From the NCBI GenBank assembly GCA_964422145.1, contig CAYQZV010000004.1:1-64000 (forward strand): a stretch of DNA of 64,000 nt. Reading direction: 5' to 3'. This document shows, piece after piece, positions 8,960-18,159 of the stretch (the stretch's first letter is position 1; each line of letters starts with the position of its first letter). The notes below the pieces were generated by a model. It saw only the letters and a program-made list of their open reading frames with translations. It searched no databases and was not told the DNA's origin. A program made the position numbers and the translations under genes. Source of the DNA: JACNKV01 sp964422145. Lineage in GTDB: Bacteria > Fidelibacterota > Marinisomatia > Marinisomatales > JACNKV01.

Positions 8960-11900
8960 GTGTGGATAATGCGTCTGCAGATGTGATAATCGGTGGATCA
9001 TTTACCGGCGTGACGGTAACACTCATATTATATGTATTGCTTTGGCTGTTATCAGCTTCACCATCATCTACGTAAACAGGAACAACCAGTGTCCCGTTGT
9101 AATCATCATTCGGCGTGATTGCAGTACCGCTACCCACCACATAGTTATCACCGCTTAAAACGGTTAACGTGAAGTCGCCCGGATACGTATTATCATTATC
9201 TGTAACAGACAAATCATTTAATGAGATCACAACTTCTGTTTCTTCCGGCGTGTTCAATACAGCAGCTGATGTAATGACCGGAGTGTCATTTACCGGCGTG
9301 ACCGTTACATTCATGTTATAGGTATTACTTTGGCTGTTTTCTGTTTGACCGTCATCTACGTAAACAGGAACAACCAGCGTCCCATTGTAATCATCATTCG
9401 GAGTAATCGTTGTTCCGCTGACACTGTAATTATCTCCGCTCAACACCGTTAGTGTATGATCTTCCGGATAATTATTATCACTGTCAGTCACGGTTAGATT
9501 CGCCAGTAAAATCTCCAACGGTGTTTCTTCCGGAGTCGATAATTCATCAGCACCAGTGATTACGGGTGAATTATTGGGTGCAACGCTTCCGGTAATTGTG
9601 AAATACGGACTCAACGCTTCTGTACTAGACCCGGTATCGTTCAAACGTATCTGGTAATTACTGCTTGTCGATAATCCAGATGGAATCGACCACCAATAAT
9701 TAACACTTCCGTTTGGTGTATTATATCCATTCTCAATCGTTTGCAGAAAATTATTATCTCGATACAACTCAATATCCACCCAGTAATTACTTGTTGCATC
9801 TGAATTCCACTGGATGTTTTCTCCAGTCCCGGTTGACCAATTTGATCCGCTGTTCGGCTGGGAAATGTTGATCCAGGTTGGGTTCCCGCCGCCACCGCCG
9901 CTGTTGATCGTAAAGTATGAACTCATTGCATCAACTCCGGAGCTTGTATCTCTGACACGAATCTGATAATTGCTGCTTGTTGTTAACCCGGATGGAATAG
10001 ACCAATAGAAACTTACATTACCAGCCCAAGCTTCAAAACCATTTTGAATAGTTTGTAAAAAACTGCCGTTGAGATACAATTCAATATCCACCCAGTAGTT
10101 ACTCGTCGCATCTGAATTCCATTGGATATTCTCACTGGTCCCGGCCGCCCATGTTGTTCCGCTTGTAGGTTGATTAATGCTGATCCAGGTCGGATTCCCG
10201 CCGCCACCGCCGCTGTTGATCGTAAAGTATGAACTCATTGCATCAACTCCGGAGCTTGTATCTCTGACACGAATCTGATAATTGCTGCTTGTTGTTAACC
10301 CGGATGGAATAGACCAATAGAAACTTACATTACCAGCCCAAGCTTCAAAACCATTTTGAATAGTTTGTAAAAAACTGCCGTTGAGATACAATTCAATATC
10401 CACCCAGTAGTTACTCGTCGCATCTGAATTCCATTGGATATTCTCACTGGTCCCGGCCGCCCATGTTGTTCCGCTTGTAGGTTGATTAATGCTGATCCAG
10501 GTCGGATTCCCGCCGTCGCCAACATCAATAACCCAGGGATTCCCGCCGTTATTATCAACATAATTCGGACTGGTCATTGCATCCTGAAACTCGAAATTAA
10601 CCGAGTTTGCACCCGTTGGAATATAATAATCCAGTTTCCACCACGTTTGAGATCCGTCTCCCCAATCATAGGTCATTTCATGAACAGACGGGTTTTGAAA
10701 TCCGTTCGTACCTATATGAATATAGACCGGGGATGTGTTGTCAGGCAGTGCCCCGGCCATAACATCGTAGTGGATGGTAACGGTTGTATTTTCTTGAGGA
10801 TTATTCGGCTCCCACCAAACGGATCCTGATGGCCCCGAGTCCCAAGGTGTGTAGAAATCCCATGAACCTGAACCATTGACATAACCATTATTATTATAAT
10901 AACCTTCATCATTTAACTGGGTTCCGCCGCCTTCATCACAATGCCATAACAGCACGGTGTTTGAGTTAATGTCAGATGAAACATACGGATCATTCGGGAC
11001 AGGTGCGCCGCCACTGTAGTCATAGCTAATATCTAAGACTCTGAATTCATCAAAAGAGGCGGCTAAGGTTGAACCGATAATCCAGGGGTTTTGAGATTGC
11101 GGGAAACGAGGTGTCCCGGCTGTCGGATCTAAACTCCCAGCTAAACTACCGTCCCAGAAGAACTCCAGTTTATGCGTCGTGCTTCGTCCCTGGATCAATA
11201 CATGATGCCAACCCCCGTCAAAGGGATAAATCCCCGGAATAATCATCTCTCCAAACCCTTGTGAACCGTCTCCAACCAATAATTCAAATTGACTGTTTGT
11301 GACATCATACCGTAATTCAAAATCATTCCCGCCGCCAGATTGTGCCTCCCGTTCAAAAATGATCTGATCGGCTGACTGCTGTGCATGAAATGTAATAAAG
11401 AATTCAATCATGAAATCTGTTTCGTTATCTATTTCTCGTGTTGGTTCACCATCAAACACCTCTATTGGGTCGCCCATTTCAAAATCATAAGAGTATTCAT
11501 TGAATCCGCTGTTGGAACAATCTCCTAATTGAAATGTCCCGATATTAGTATTTCCATACACATTAATGCCCGTTGTGTCCATCGCGAGATCCTGGCCCTC
11601 ATCGCAGTAATCAGGTCCGCTGTTTGGCGATCCGTCCTGATCAAAAATTGCACCAAATGCATAGCCGTCGCCTTCGGCAACATTGGTAAGTGTCCCGCTG
11701 TAGTCACCTGTTGCAAAATTATGCCAAACAGGACCCATCCCAATATCCGGTTCACCGTTTAAATCTCCGCTGTAGAAGACACCGAGATATAAATTTCCTG
11801 ATGTATTATTTGGGTTTTGAAATGTAAACGAGACACTTCCGGTTGTACCACCCGATTGAATCGAAAAATCAGCATCGCTTTCATCCCATACACTGGAATC

Positions 11901-13397
11901 ATCAGACCTTTCAATTCTGATCCGGCAGGTTGAAAATTCAATGTTTGGGATATTCCAGGTAATCTCACCGTTGCTTGCAACCGTGCTGGTAATCCAATAT
12001 GGGTAACTCGTTCCGCTGTCCGTTGAATAATAAATATTCAGTGTCGGGTTATCACCTCCGCCCCATGTCCATTGAATATTTCTTGATCCTCCGGCGGGAA
12101 ATGTTTCACCGCCGTTAGGATAATTAACTGTGATATCATCACCTCCGCCGGTCTCAGGTGAAGCCAACGAATTTTCATAACACCCGATGTCCGGATTACT
12201 TCCGGAAGGTGTCGGCCTAGAATTCCAATCCATATCCCAATCAGATTCTCCCGGGTCAAGACTGGTTCCTGCGCCGATCATCGGGCTCGAATTCTGTAAT
12301 TGATAATTTAAAGTATACTGATCGACGTACTCCGGGTTGACATCCATATTTCCGCCCAAATCTGTTGCACCGGACGGTAAACCGCCGCCGATATTGCAGT
12401 TTTGAAACTTCGGGAAATTATATCCGCCGCCGGGTCCGACATTGTTCGAATTTCCCCAAACAATCGAATTTGTAAATACCGGATTAACATCCCCGTTCTG
12501 GGCATGCAAATGAACCGAATGATCACCGCCGGTATTATCTGTGATCGAGCAATGAATGAACTCCGGACCGCCTTCATCGTAAATATAAATCGCCGAACCG
12601 GCAAGCGATGCTGTGTTCGTGGTAAATAAATCGCTGATGAAAATCGGGCTTGAATTGTATGTATACACACCACCGCCCCAAGGAGCCGTATTTTCTTTGA
12701 TAATTGTATTTTCAACGATGCAATCTTGCTCGTAACTGATATTGTAATAATATAATCCGCCCGCCTTACTCGTTGCTGAATTGGATTTAATTTTACAGCC
12801 GATGATCTCAGTTCCGTTATCTCTGTTTGAAGAGGCTAAGTAAATCGCACCGCCAGTGTCAGAGGTATTTTGCTTAAAGACACAATACCCGATCATCGCT
12901 GAAGCCCCGTCTAAAAACAAAGCTCCGCCTCCGGTGGTTGCGTTGTTACTCTTAAACACGCAATCCCTAATGGTCGGAGACATATCGGTCCCCACACCGA
13001 AATAACAGTAGATCGCACCGCCTTCATTTGCATTCCCATTCTGGATGGTAAACCCTTCAATTACATCCTCGAATGTGATCCCCAAATCCGTTGATTGGGA
13101 ATTAAATGTGAATGCCCTGCCGTTACTGCCAAGATCGATCACGCAATTTTCAGGACCGTTGGCAGACCGTACCGTAATGTGTTTTTCCTGCCCGGACCAA
13201 GTCAGTTCTTTATTTCCTGCTCCGGTATAAAATCCGTCTAAGACAACGACTTCATCGCCGTCATTGGCAGCATTAATTCCAGCTTGAATTGTAGAGTAAT
13301 CTGTTGGGACATAAATAGTGCTGGCAAAAACCAAGGATAGATTTATGAATAAAATTGTAAATCCAAATAATTTGAGGTAATGATTCATATTTCTCAT
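8960..13397 (-). CDS. giant multi-domain surface protein, N-terminal part (runs into gap)
   Basis: About 1,480 residues before the gap. There is a signal peptide at 1-25 (second Met at residue 4). Residues 30-415 form a right-handed beta-helix (STIQAGINAANDGDEVVV, repeated GGGxY/GGAIY turns) like pectate-lyase or polymorphic-membrane-protein repeats. A Kre9/KNH-like domain begins with VNYPNGGETFPAGG. A LamG/concanavalin-like domain lies at about 640-790 (GGWHHVLIQGR) and a carbohydrate-binding-like Trp-rich domain at about 860-955. Three 104-residue repeats (GNPTWISINQP) follow at about 955-1265, then cadherin/Ig-like repeats of about 95 residues marked by VTVTPVND. The start overlaps the CsgG-like stop as ATGA. 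The likely role is adhesion or glycan binding at the cell surface (inference). Together with the C-terminal part the protein exceeds 2,250 residues. Confidence 0.85.
9883..10515 (-). repeat. tandem 312-bp coding repeat, two essentially identical copies
   Basis: The segment from about 9883 recurs 312 bases later (about 10195) and the match runs to about 10515, giving some 321 matching bases with no difference that I could find. Each unit codes for a 104-residue domain beginning GNPTWISINQPTSGTTWAAG. A third, diverged copy lies downstream in the protein (9600-9880) with many amino-acid and silent changes. Identity at third-codon positions in the first two copies points to recent duplication or gene conversion. 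Confidence 0.85.
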
Positions 13398-14131
13398 CTC
13401 ACACCTCCCGGTCTGATCTTATGAGAAGAGGGCGGTGCAGGCGGCAGATCAAGATCCTGCGGTGTATCGTCTTGCTGCATCATCAAGTAATAAGCAGCTC
13501 CTCCGCCGGCAATGGCAATAATACCGGTATAGAGCAGCCATTTTTTACTGCCTTTTTTCTTTACAACTTTTTCAGTTTCTTCTGCGGGTTCTTCTGTAGG
13601 TTCAGGTTCTTTGGCTGCAATGGCGATGCCTGCACGCTCTTTTAAATCGTCCGGCGGCTCCAAACCGACCAGTTCCCAAGCCACCAATTCTACCTGGGTG
13701 ATCAAACCGTCTACTTCGCCTTTGTAAGTTTTATTCACGGCTTTCTCCGTTCTTCCAGTCCCCACGGAAAACACTTTGGCTTCAATCGTATAGCTGCTTC
13801 CGATTTTTCCAAAGGATCCTGAGATCATTTTTTCCACTCCCAGCAAAGCTCCGACTTCTACGGCACATTCTGCACTGGTACATCCGGATTGTTGAAACCC
13901 CTGTTCCTCTAATATGTCTGACATTTGTCCGCGTTCGACCATCACCACCGCCTGAGTATTTACCAACTCACCCGCCAGTCTTTGTGTTAAAGCCACGGCT
14001 TCCATTTGAGTGATCCCAAGCCCCTCAAAATCGAGGACAGCCGCCGTTTCCAATTCCGGTTCAACTGCCGCATCTTGTGCAAACAGTAACCCGAATGCGA
14101 ACAATAAAATGATCAAGAGTTTATTTGCCAT
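13394..14131 (-). CDS. CsgG/LpoB-like secreted protein with C-terminal membrane anchor
   Basis: A 245-residue protein with a signal peptide (residues 1-18). Residues 28-155 have the alpha/beta pattern of CsgG/LpoB/TolB-N-like periplasmic domains: AAVLDFEGLGIT, VMVERGQMSDILEEQGFQQSG, a Cys pair in SGCTSAECAVEVG, and LLGVEKMISGSFGKIGSSYTIEAKVF. A charged, Glu-rich linker leads to a hydrophobic helix (about 200-220, LLYTGIIAIAGGGAAYYLM) and a Pro-rich tail. Family members form secretion pores (CsgG) or activate envelope enzymes. It directly precedes and overlaps the giant surface-protein gene, so help in its export or assembly is a reasonable guess. The C-terminal anchor is unusual for CsgG, which is an N-terminal lipoprotein. 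Confidence 0.65.
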   Translation of the reverse strand: MANKLLIILLFAFGLLFAQDAAVEPELETAAVLDFEGLGITQMEAVALTQRLAGELVNTQAVVMVERGQMSDILEEQGFQQSGCTSAECAVEVGALLGVEKMISGSFGKIGSSYTIEAKVFSVGTGRTEKAVNKTYKGEVDGLITQVELVAWELVGLEPPDDLKERAGIAIAAKEPEPTEEPAEETEKVVKKKGSKKWLLYTGIIAIAGGGAAYYLMMQQDDTPQDLDLPPAPPSSHKIRPGGVR

Positions 14132-14182
14132 GATAAACTTCCTTACTAATTAGGTTTTTTAAATTTTTGACAGGATCGATTT

Positions 14183-14836
14183 TTATTCTTTCATGTCTTC
14201 TTTAAGAAGAACATCGATCGTGTCGGATAGTTCTTTTTCAAAATTTTCGTTGCCGTCAAATCCTTGTTTTATTAAACGTATTGTTTGAAATTTATCGACG
14301 ATAAACAGTCTCGGGAGGGTTTCAACTCCGTATCGTTCTTTCACAATTCCCCTGTTGTCGTTTAAAACCGGAACGGTCACTTTCATATCCGTGAGAAATG
14401 GTCCCGCTTTCGGATAATCTTCAAATCCTTCAATGTTGCGTGTGGCTTCAGTGATATCGATCAAAAAGAACTTTATTTTTTCTCCGGTATATTTTTCATA
14501 CAAAGTCTGAATATGCGGAATTTCCTTTATACAAGGTTTACACCACGTCGCGAAAAAACTCATCACAACAACATGTCTTTCGGGTTGGGTTGTGAATTTA
14601 CGGAGCCGTTCACTTTTTTCCACTGTCCACGTTTTTAAAAACTCGTAGTTCAGCATTTTCGGCGGTTCCGATCCGGTGGGGATTTGCTGCAATGCCCAAG
14701 AGGGGGCTAAATCGCCAACGTTCATTAAAGTGACTTCTGTTCCGTTTGTGTCCGGCACACTGATCTCATGTTCTTGCCCGAAGGCAATGGAAAACAGACC
14801 AAGTCCGATAAAAAATGATATTACTAATCTTTTCAT
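14183..14836 (-). CDS. TlpA/ResA-like thioredoxin-fold protein
   Basis: A 217-residue exported protein. A signal peptide spans about 1-20. A thioredoxin-like fold follows with active site FFATWCKPC (C99 and C102), an ALWA-like LAPSWALQQI segment near the start as in TlpA proteins, and a cis-proline motif TLPRLF before a beta strand. It should carry out thiol-disulfide exchange or reduction in the periplasm. Its position between two LPP20/FlgT-like genes and a CsgG-like protein that has a Cys pair suggests those products as clients, but that is inference from order alone. Confident as a thioredoxin-family oxidoreductase. Confidence 0.85.
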   Translation of the reverse strand: MKRLVISFFIGLGLFSIAFGQEHEISVPDTNGTEVTLMNVGDLAPSWALQQIPTGSEPPKMLNYEFLKTWTVEKSERLRKFTTQPERHVVVMSFFATWCKPCIKEIPHIQTLYEKYTGEKIKFFLIDITEATRNIEGFEDYPKAGPFLTDMKVTVPVLNDNRGIVKERYGVETLPRLFIVDKFQTIRLIKQGFDGNENFEKELSDTIDVLLKEDMKE

Positions 14837-14857
14837 GATGTACTCTTTACGTTAAAA

Positions 14858-15691
14858 TTAATCTAATAGGACGATCACCCGGCAGTCTTTTAATACGCCG
14901 TATGCACTGTCTGCAGATCGAAATGCAGAAACATCTTTATTTCCGATGACGATATCGGTTTTGTTCGTTCCTTGAACCGCCACAGCTTTTAGGACCAGCG
15001 GATTCCCTTTTACTCGTTCATCTTCTTTTGCAGATTCAATGGATTTTGAATACCCGACAACACCGTTCATAACCGCAAATTCTCTGGAATAATTCCCGGG
15101 TCCGTAAAGTACGTTTTGGTTTTGATCTGTAATTTTTGGTGACATAGCGGGGCGGCATCCCAACCCGGTCGCATCAACGATAATCCCGGTGATGGACGAT
15201 GTCGTTGGCTGTCCTGTGGTGTTTTGTCCAGATCCCGGAGTGGTGGCTCCCTGCTCGGTTTGAACCATCGCCGGCGGAATGAATAACTCAGAGATTCCAC
15301 TCATTTTCACTTCATACGTCACTTCAAGCGACGTATCACTTAAATAGACAGGCTCTCCGACTTGATAAGCTCCCCGGATCACGCCCTGCACCTGACTTTT
15401 GATCACGTCATCGAACATCGCTCCCGAAATAGTCGTTTCACTATTCACTACCACACCGTTCACAATTTCGATGAGGTTCCTCATCGCGTCATTTTTGGCA
15501 ATCCGCAAAGCTGATCTTCTCGCCTGCCCGGCATTGATCACATTTTCAGGGATGAATCCGATTCCAACTGCAGAAATGGTCCGATCGGCATAATTGATGG
15601 AACCCTTTTCAAATTGATCTCCGATAAAATTCTGAGAAAAAATGATCGTACTCAATACAAACAGGAATGATATTTTTACTAATTTTTTCAT
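14858..15691 (-). CDS. LPP20-like secreted protein
   Basis: About 277 residues from the ATG at 15691, chosen because GGAGGA lies just upstream. An ATG at 15715 would start inside the upstream gene. A signal peptide (MKKLVKISFLFVLSTIIFSQ) is followed by an LPP20-type domain (about 30-140): SAVGIGF, an alanine-rich helix with ARRSALRIAKNDAMRNLIE, and a strand LEVTYEVKMSG. After a Gln/Gly/Thr linker a C-terminal beta domain begins GIIVDATGLGCRPAMSP, seen in other secreted proteins that pair with LPP20 domains. Function is unknown. It follows another FlgT_N/LPP20-like gene, and the two probably act in the same envelope structure. Confidence 0.65.
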   Translation of the reverse strand: MKKLVKISFLFVLSTIIFSQNFIGDQFEKGSINYADRTISAVGIGFIPENVINAGQARRSALRIAKNDAMRNLIEIVNGVVVNSETTISGAMFDDVIKSQVQGVIRGAYQVGEPVYLSDTSLEVTYEVKMSGISELFIPPAMVQTEQGATTPGSGQNTTGQPTTSSITGIIVDATGLGCRPAMSPKITDQNQNVLYGPGNYSREFAVMNGVVGYSKSIESAKEDERVKGNPLVLKAVAVQGTNKTDIVIGNKDVSAFRSADSAYGVLKDCRVIVLLD

Positions 15692-15704
15692 GACTTCCTC
15701 CGAT

Positions 15705-16820
15705 TTATTGTACAACTTCGGTAGTGATTCTATTCCCGGACAGTCCGGTCACTTTGAATGAGAGACCGTCGGGTGTAGTGCGGGTTAATCCCATAGCAAG
15801 ATCTTTTGCCTTGCCTTCAAATTCAACCTCATATTCTGCGACACCATCATTGAGTGACTTCGCATAGGCATTCCGGATTCCGGGAACCGTCTGCGCCTGT
15901 AAGAATGACTCAAACATCATATACGATCCGAAATCCGCGTTTTTCAAAATGACAAAAACTTTAACAAAGTTTGCTTGCTCAGTGCTCCATTTCTCTATTA
16001 ATTGACGCATGATATCTTTTCCGAGTATAGATGCAGCCTCATTAACGGCATTTATTCCGGCAGTGGATTCTGAAATATGCGGTTTCTTCCCTCGAGCTTG
16101 AGGGACGACTGCTAATATCTCTCCGGTATCAGCCCGGATGATTTTTCCATTGATATCCGCCTGTCCGGAGAACATCGGAGAGCTCAATATTTTTCCACCT
16201 GAAGAGATCTTGGCTGTTCCCAACACAATGATCTCTGCCCCGAGTTGCGTTGCGATTTGCGCCGCAGCTGAAACATTTCCGCTTAAGGCTTTTTCGTAGT
16301 CAGGTTCTCCTTTCATTGCTGCTACCAGTTGCCGATCGACCACATCAAATCCTTTTTCATAAAACAAACTCAATAGAGTCGTTTCAGCAAAATCAGTTGG
16401 TACTTTATCGATCAAATTATCTTCACGGAATAAGAAAAGCAGTCTTGGGCGGTTCATGCTGTTCAGTAGGGTTTGAAAGGCAACTTCATCCGCCATAATC
16501 TGATCCAAAATATTGGTCACTTGTGCCTTAATTGTAATTTCAAACATATCATCCGGAGTTTTCTTTTCGGAGACAATCTCAAATGTTTTTACAAATCCGG
16601 CAGCTTTTGAATAAATATTATCCGTTAATGTTGTAGCTGTAACAACTGTCTCTGAAGATATATATGCTCCGAGCCCGGTTTCAACTGCATCTCTTTTTGC
16701 TTGTTCAATGGCAGCGTCTTTGGTTAATCCGAACCCGGTACCTTGAACTGTGACCGTGGTTTGACTTGCAGCAATAAGCGATGTAATATACAGAATAAAA
16801 CCAAATTTTTTTAACCACAT
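15705..16820 (-). CDS. FlgT-like / LPP20-type envelope protein
   Basis: A 371-residue secreted protein with a signal peptide (about 1-19). Residues 20-110 match the FlgT N-terminal/LPP20 pattern: VTVQGTGFGLTKDAAIEQAKRDAVETGLGAYI, then a helix and a beta strand ending FEITIKAQV. Residues 120-270 look like a CsgG/FlgT middle domain (LLFLFREDN, QLGAEIIVLGTAKI). A C-terminal alpha/beta domain follows (VKVFVILKNADFGSYMMFE). FlgT stabilises sodium-driven flagella in Vibrio, but no flagellar genes are seen here, so this is more likely an envelope assembly factor. It is the first gene of the minus-strand cluster. A GAGAGG ribosome site precedes the ATG, and a TTACCCCTA element lies 30 bases upstream. 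Confidence 0.65.
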   Translation of the reverse strand: MWLKKFGFILYITSLIAASQTTVTVQGTGFGLTKDAAIEQAKRDAVETGLGAYISSETVVTATTLTDNIYSKAAGFVKTFEIVSEKKTPDDMFEITIKAQVTNILDQIMADEVAFQTLLNSMNRPRLLFLFREDNLIDKVPTDFAETTLLSLFYEKGFDVVDRQLVAAMKGEPDYEKALSGNVSAAAQIATQLGAEIIVLGTAKISSGGKILSSPMFSGQADINGKIIRADTGEILAVVPQARGKKPHISESTAGINAVNEAASILGKDIMRQLIEKWSTEQANFVKVFVILKNADFGSYMMFESFLQAQTVPGIRNAYAKSLNDGVAEYEVEFEGKAKDLAMGLTRTTPDGLSFKVTGLSGNRITTEVVQ

Positions 16821-16849
16821 ATCAATCTACCTCTCTATTCTCCCTGTAC

Positions 16850-16963
16850 TAGGGGTAACTTAAATTATTCATACAAAAGCATCCATGCAATAGATAATCA
16901 TAAAAAGTGCTCTGGAACACATTTATGATTCTCCTCTATTTTTTTTCATTTTAATTACCCCTA
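16850..16963. promoter_or_regulatory. divergent promoter region with a 9-bp inverted pair
   Basis: TAGGGGTAA at about 16850-16858 and its exact reverse complement TTACCCCTA at about 16955-16963 face outward. Each is 30-36 bases before the start codon of the adjacent divergent gene (minus-strand FlgT-like, plus-strand TPR-SLH lipoprotein). On the plus side a TATATT (-10-like) overlaps the element. A shared regulator or a conserved promoter element would explain this placement; no regulator is identified. Confidence 0.4.
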
Positions 16964-16998
16964 TATTCTACCGTTCAATCTTAGGAAAGGAAATTCCA

Positions 16999-18117
16999 AT
17001 GAAACTGAATTCTTTATTATCATTTCTTATTTTAACCGGGTTATTTATTGGATGCAGCCAAAAACCCCAAAGCGACATGGATTCTCCTGAATATCATTTT
17101 AAAGCAGGGATGCGAGCCATTGAGCAAATGGAATATTCTAATGCGATTCACTCCTTTGAACGTGCCATTGCATTGGATCGTAAATTCGCTCACGGATATG
17201 CAGGATTAGGAATCGCATACGCACACCTTAACAATTCAAAAAATGCAAAGAAATTCATTGGAAAAGCAGAAAATAAAGGCGGTAAAGATCCCGATGTTCT
17301 TGCTTTGTGTGCCCGAGGGTGGATCACCCTTCGGTCTCTCGAAAAAAAATGGCATAAACAGGCTGAACGTCTGTTGAAAAAAGCATTAAAACGGGTCGAA
17401 AATCACGAAGCTTCTCTCTTTTATTACGGAAAAACCCATTTATATCAATATAATTTCACCGATGCAGAATCGTATTTTCGCCGTGTTGTTGAAATGAAAG
17501 GTGATTTCGCCGGAAAAGCCGACCAGGGATGGACCATCTCACAAAAAATCGTTCGTGCAATGCCCGGTACACCCATTGGGAAAAAAGTCGCATTGTATGA
17601 AAAAATCTCCCGGGCAGATCTTGCTGTCCTTTTTATGGAAGAACTAAAACTCGGAGAATTGTTTGCAAAACTCCCCGGAAGTAATCCCTCTACGTTCAAT
17701 ACACCCTCTCAATCTCAGAGCACTCTGCCGCTTCCTTCGGATGCCGTTGGTCATTGGGCAGAAACTTGGGTTCGAGATATGCTTCGATATGGAATTATTG
17801 ATCCCCTTCCAAATGGTAATTTTCTTCCGGATGAAACCATAACTCGAGCTGAATATGCCATGGCGGTTCAAAGACTTCTTGTCGCAGCTACTCGCGATCA
17901 GAGTTTAGAAACCCGGTATTTTGGAGAAAGCCCTTCTCGGTTTAGCGATGTATCAAGCAGTCACCCGGCGTATAATGCGATGGCGTTATGCAGCGAACGC
18001 GGTATTATGCAGGCAGATGTCATGACCGGCGCATTCGATCCTGCCGGATTTGTCGGCGGTGCGGATGCTTTACTCATTATTCGAACATTGCAATCTTCTC
18101 TTAGGATGACGTTCTAA
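16999..18117 (+). CDS. TPR- and SLH-domain lipoprotein
   Basis: A 372-residue lipoprotein. A signal peptide ends in the lipobox LFIGC (Cys at about residue 19). TPR repeats (about 30-190) include YSNAIHSFERAIALDRKFAHGYAGLGIAYA. C-terminal S-layer-homology segments (about 245-360) read GHWAETWVRDMLRYGIIDPLPNGNFLPDETITRAEYAMAV, then FSDVSSSHPAYNAMALCSERGIM. In some Gram-negative lineages SLH domains bind the peptidoglycan layer, so this protein probably links the outer membrane to the wall. A strong ribosome site, AGGAAAGGA, precedes the ATG. It opens the plus-strand cluster, divergent from the surface-protein cluster. Confidence 0.85.
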   Translation: MKLNSLLSFLILTGLFIGCSQKPQSDMDSPEYHFKAGMRAIEQMEYSNAIHSFERAIALDRKFAHGYAGLGIAYAHLNNSKNAKKFIGKAENKGGKDPDVLALCARGWITLRSLEKKWHKQAERLLKKALKRVENHEASLFYYGKTHLYQYNFTDAESYFRRVVEMKGDFAGKADQGWTISQKIVRAMPGTPIGKKVALYEKISRADLAVLFMEELKLGELFAKLPGSNPSTFNTPSQSQSTLPLPSDAVGHWAETWVRDMLRYGIIDPLPNGNFLPDETITRAEYAMAVQRLLVAATRDQSLETRYFGESPSRFSDVSSSHPAYNAMALCSERGIMQADVMTGAFDPAGFVGGADALLIIRTLQSSLRMTF

Positions 18118-18159
18118 TAATCTAAGCTCCGCAATTAACTACCAGGCATTTTTCATCTA

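Noticed and set aside
8826..9001. Apparent overlap of two long minus-strand frames
   Set aside because: The overlap is only the N run, where N codons never read as stops. It is one gene with a gap of unknown size.
9600..10515. Tandem repeats as a possible CRISPR array
   Set aside because: The period is 312 bases, the units are coding, in frame and without unique spacers; they are protein-domain repeats.
12308..12715. 135-residue minus-strand frame inside the giant surface-protein gene
   Set aside because: Shifted frame of a beta-helix coding region; no start signal and no family.
15705..16820. FlgT-like gene as evidence for flagella
   Set aside because: No flagellar gene is nearby and LPP20/FlgT_N folds occur in many envelope proteins; motility is not supported.
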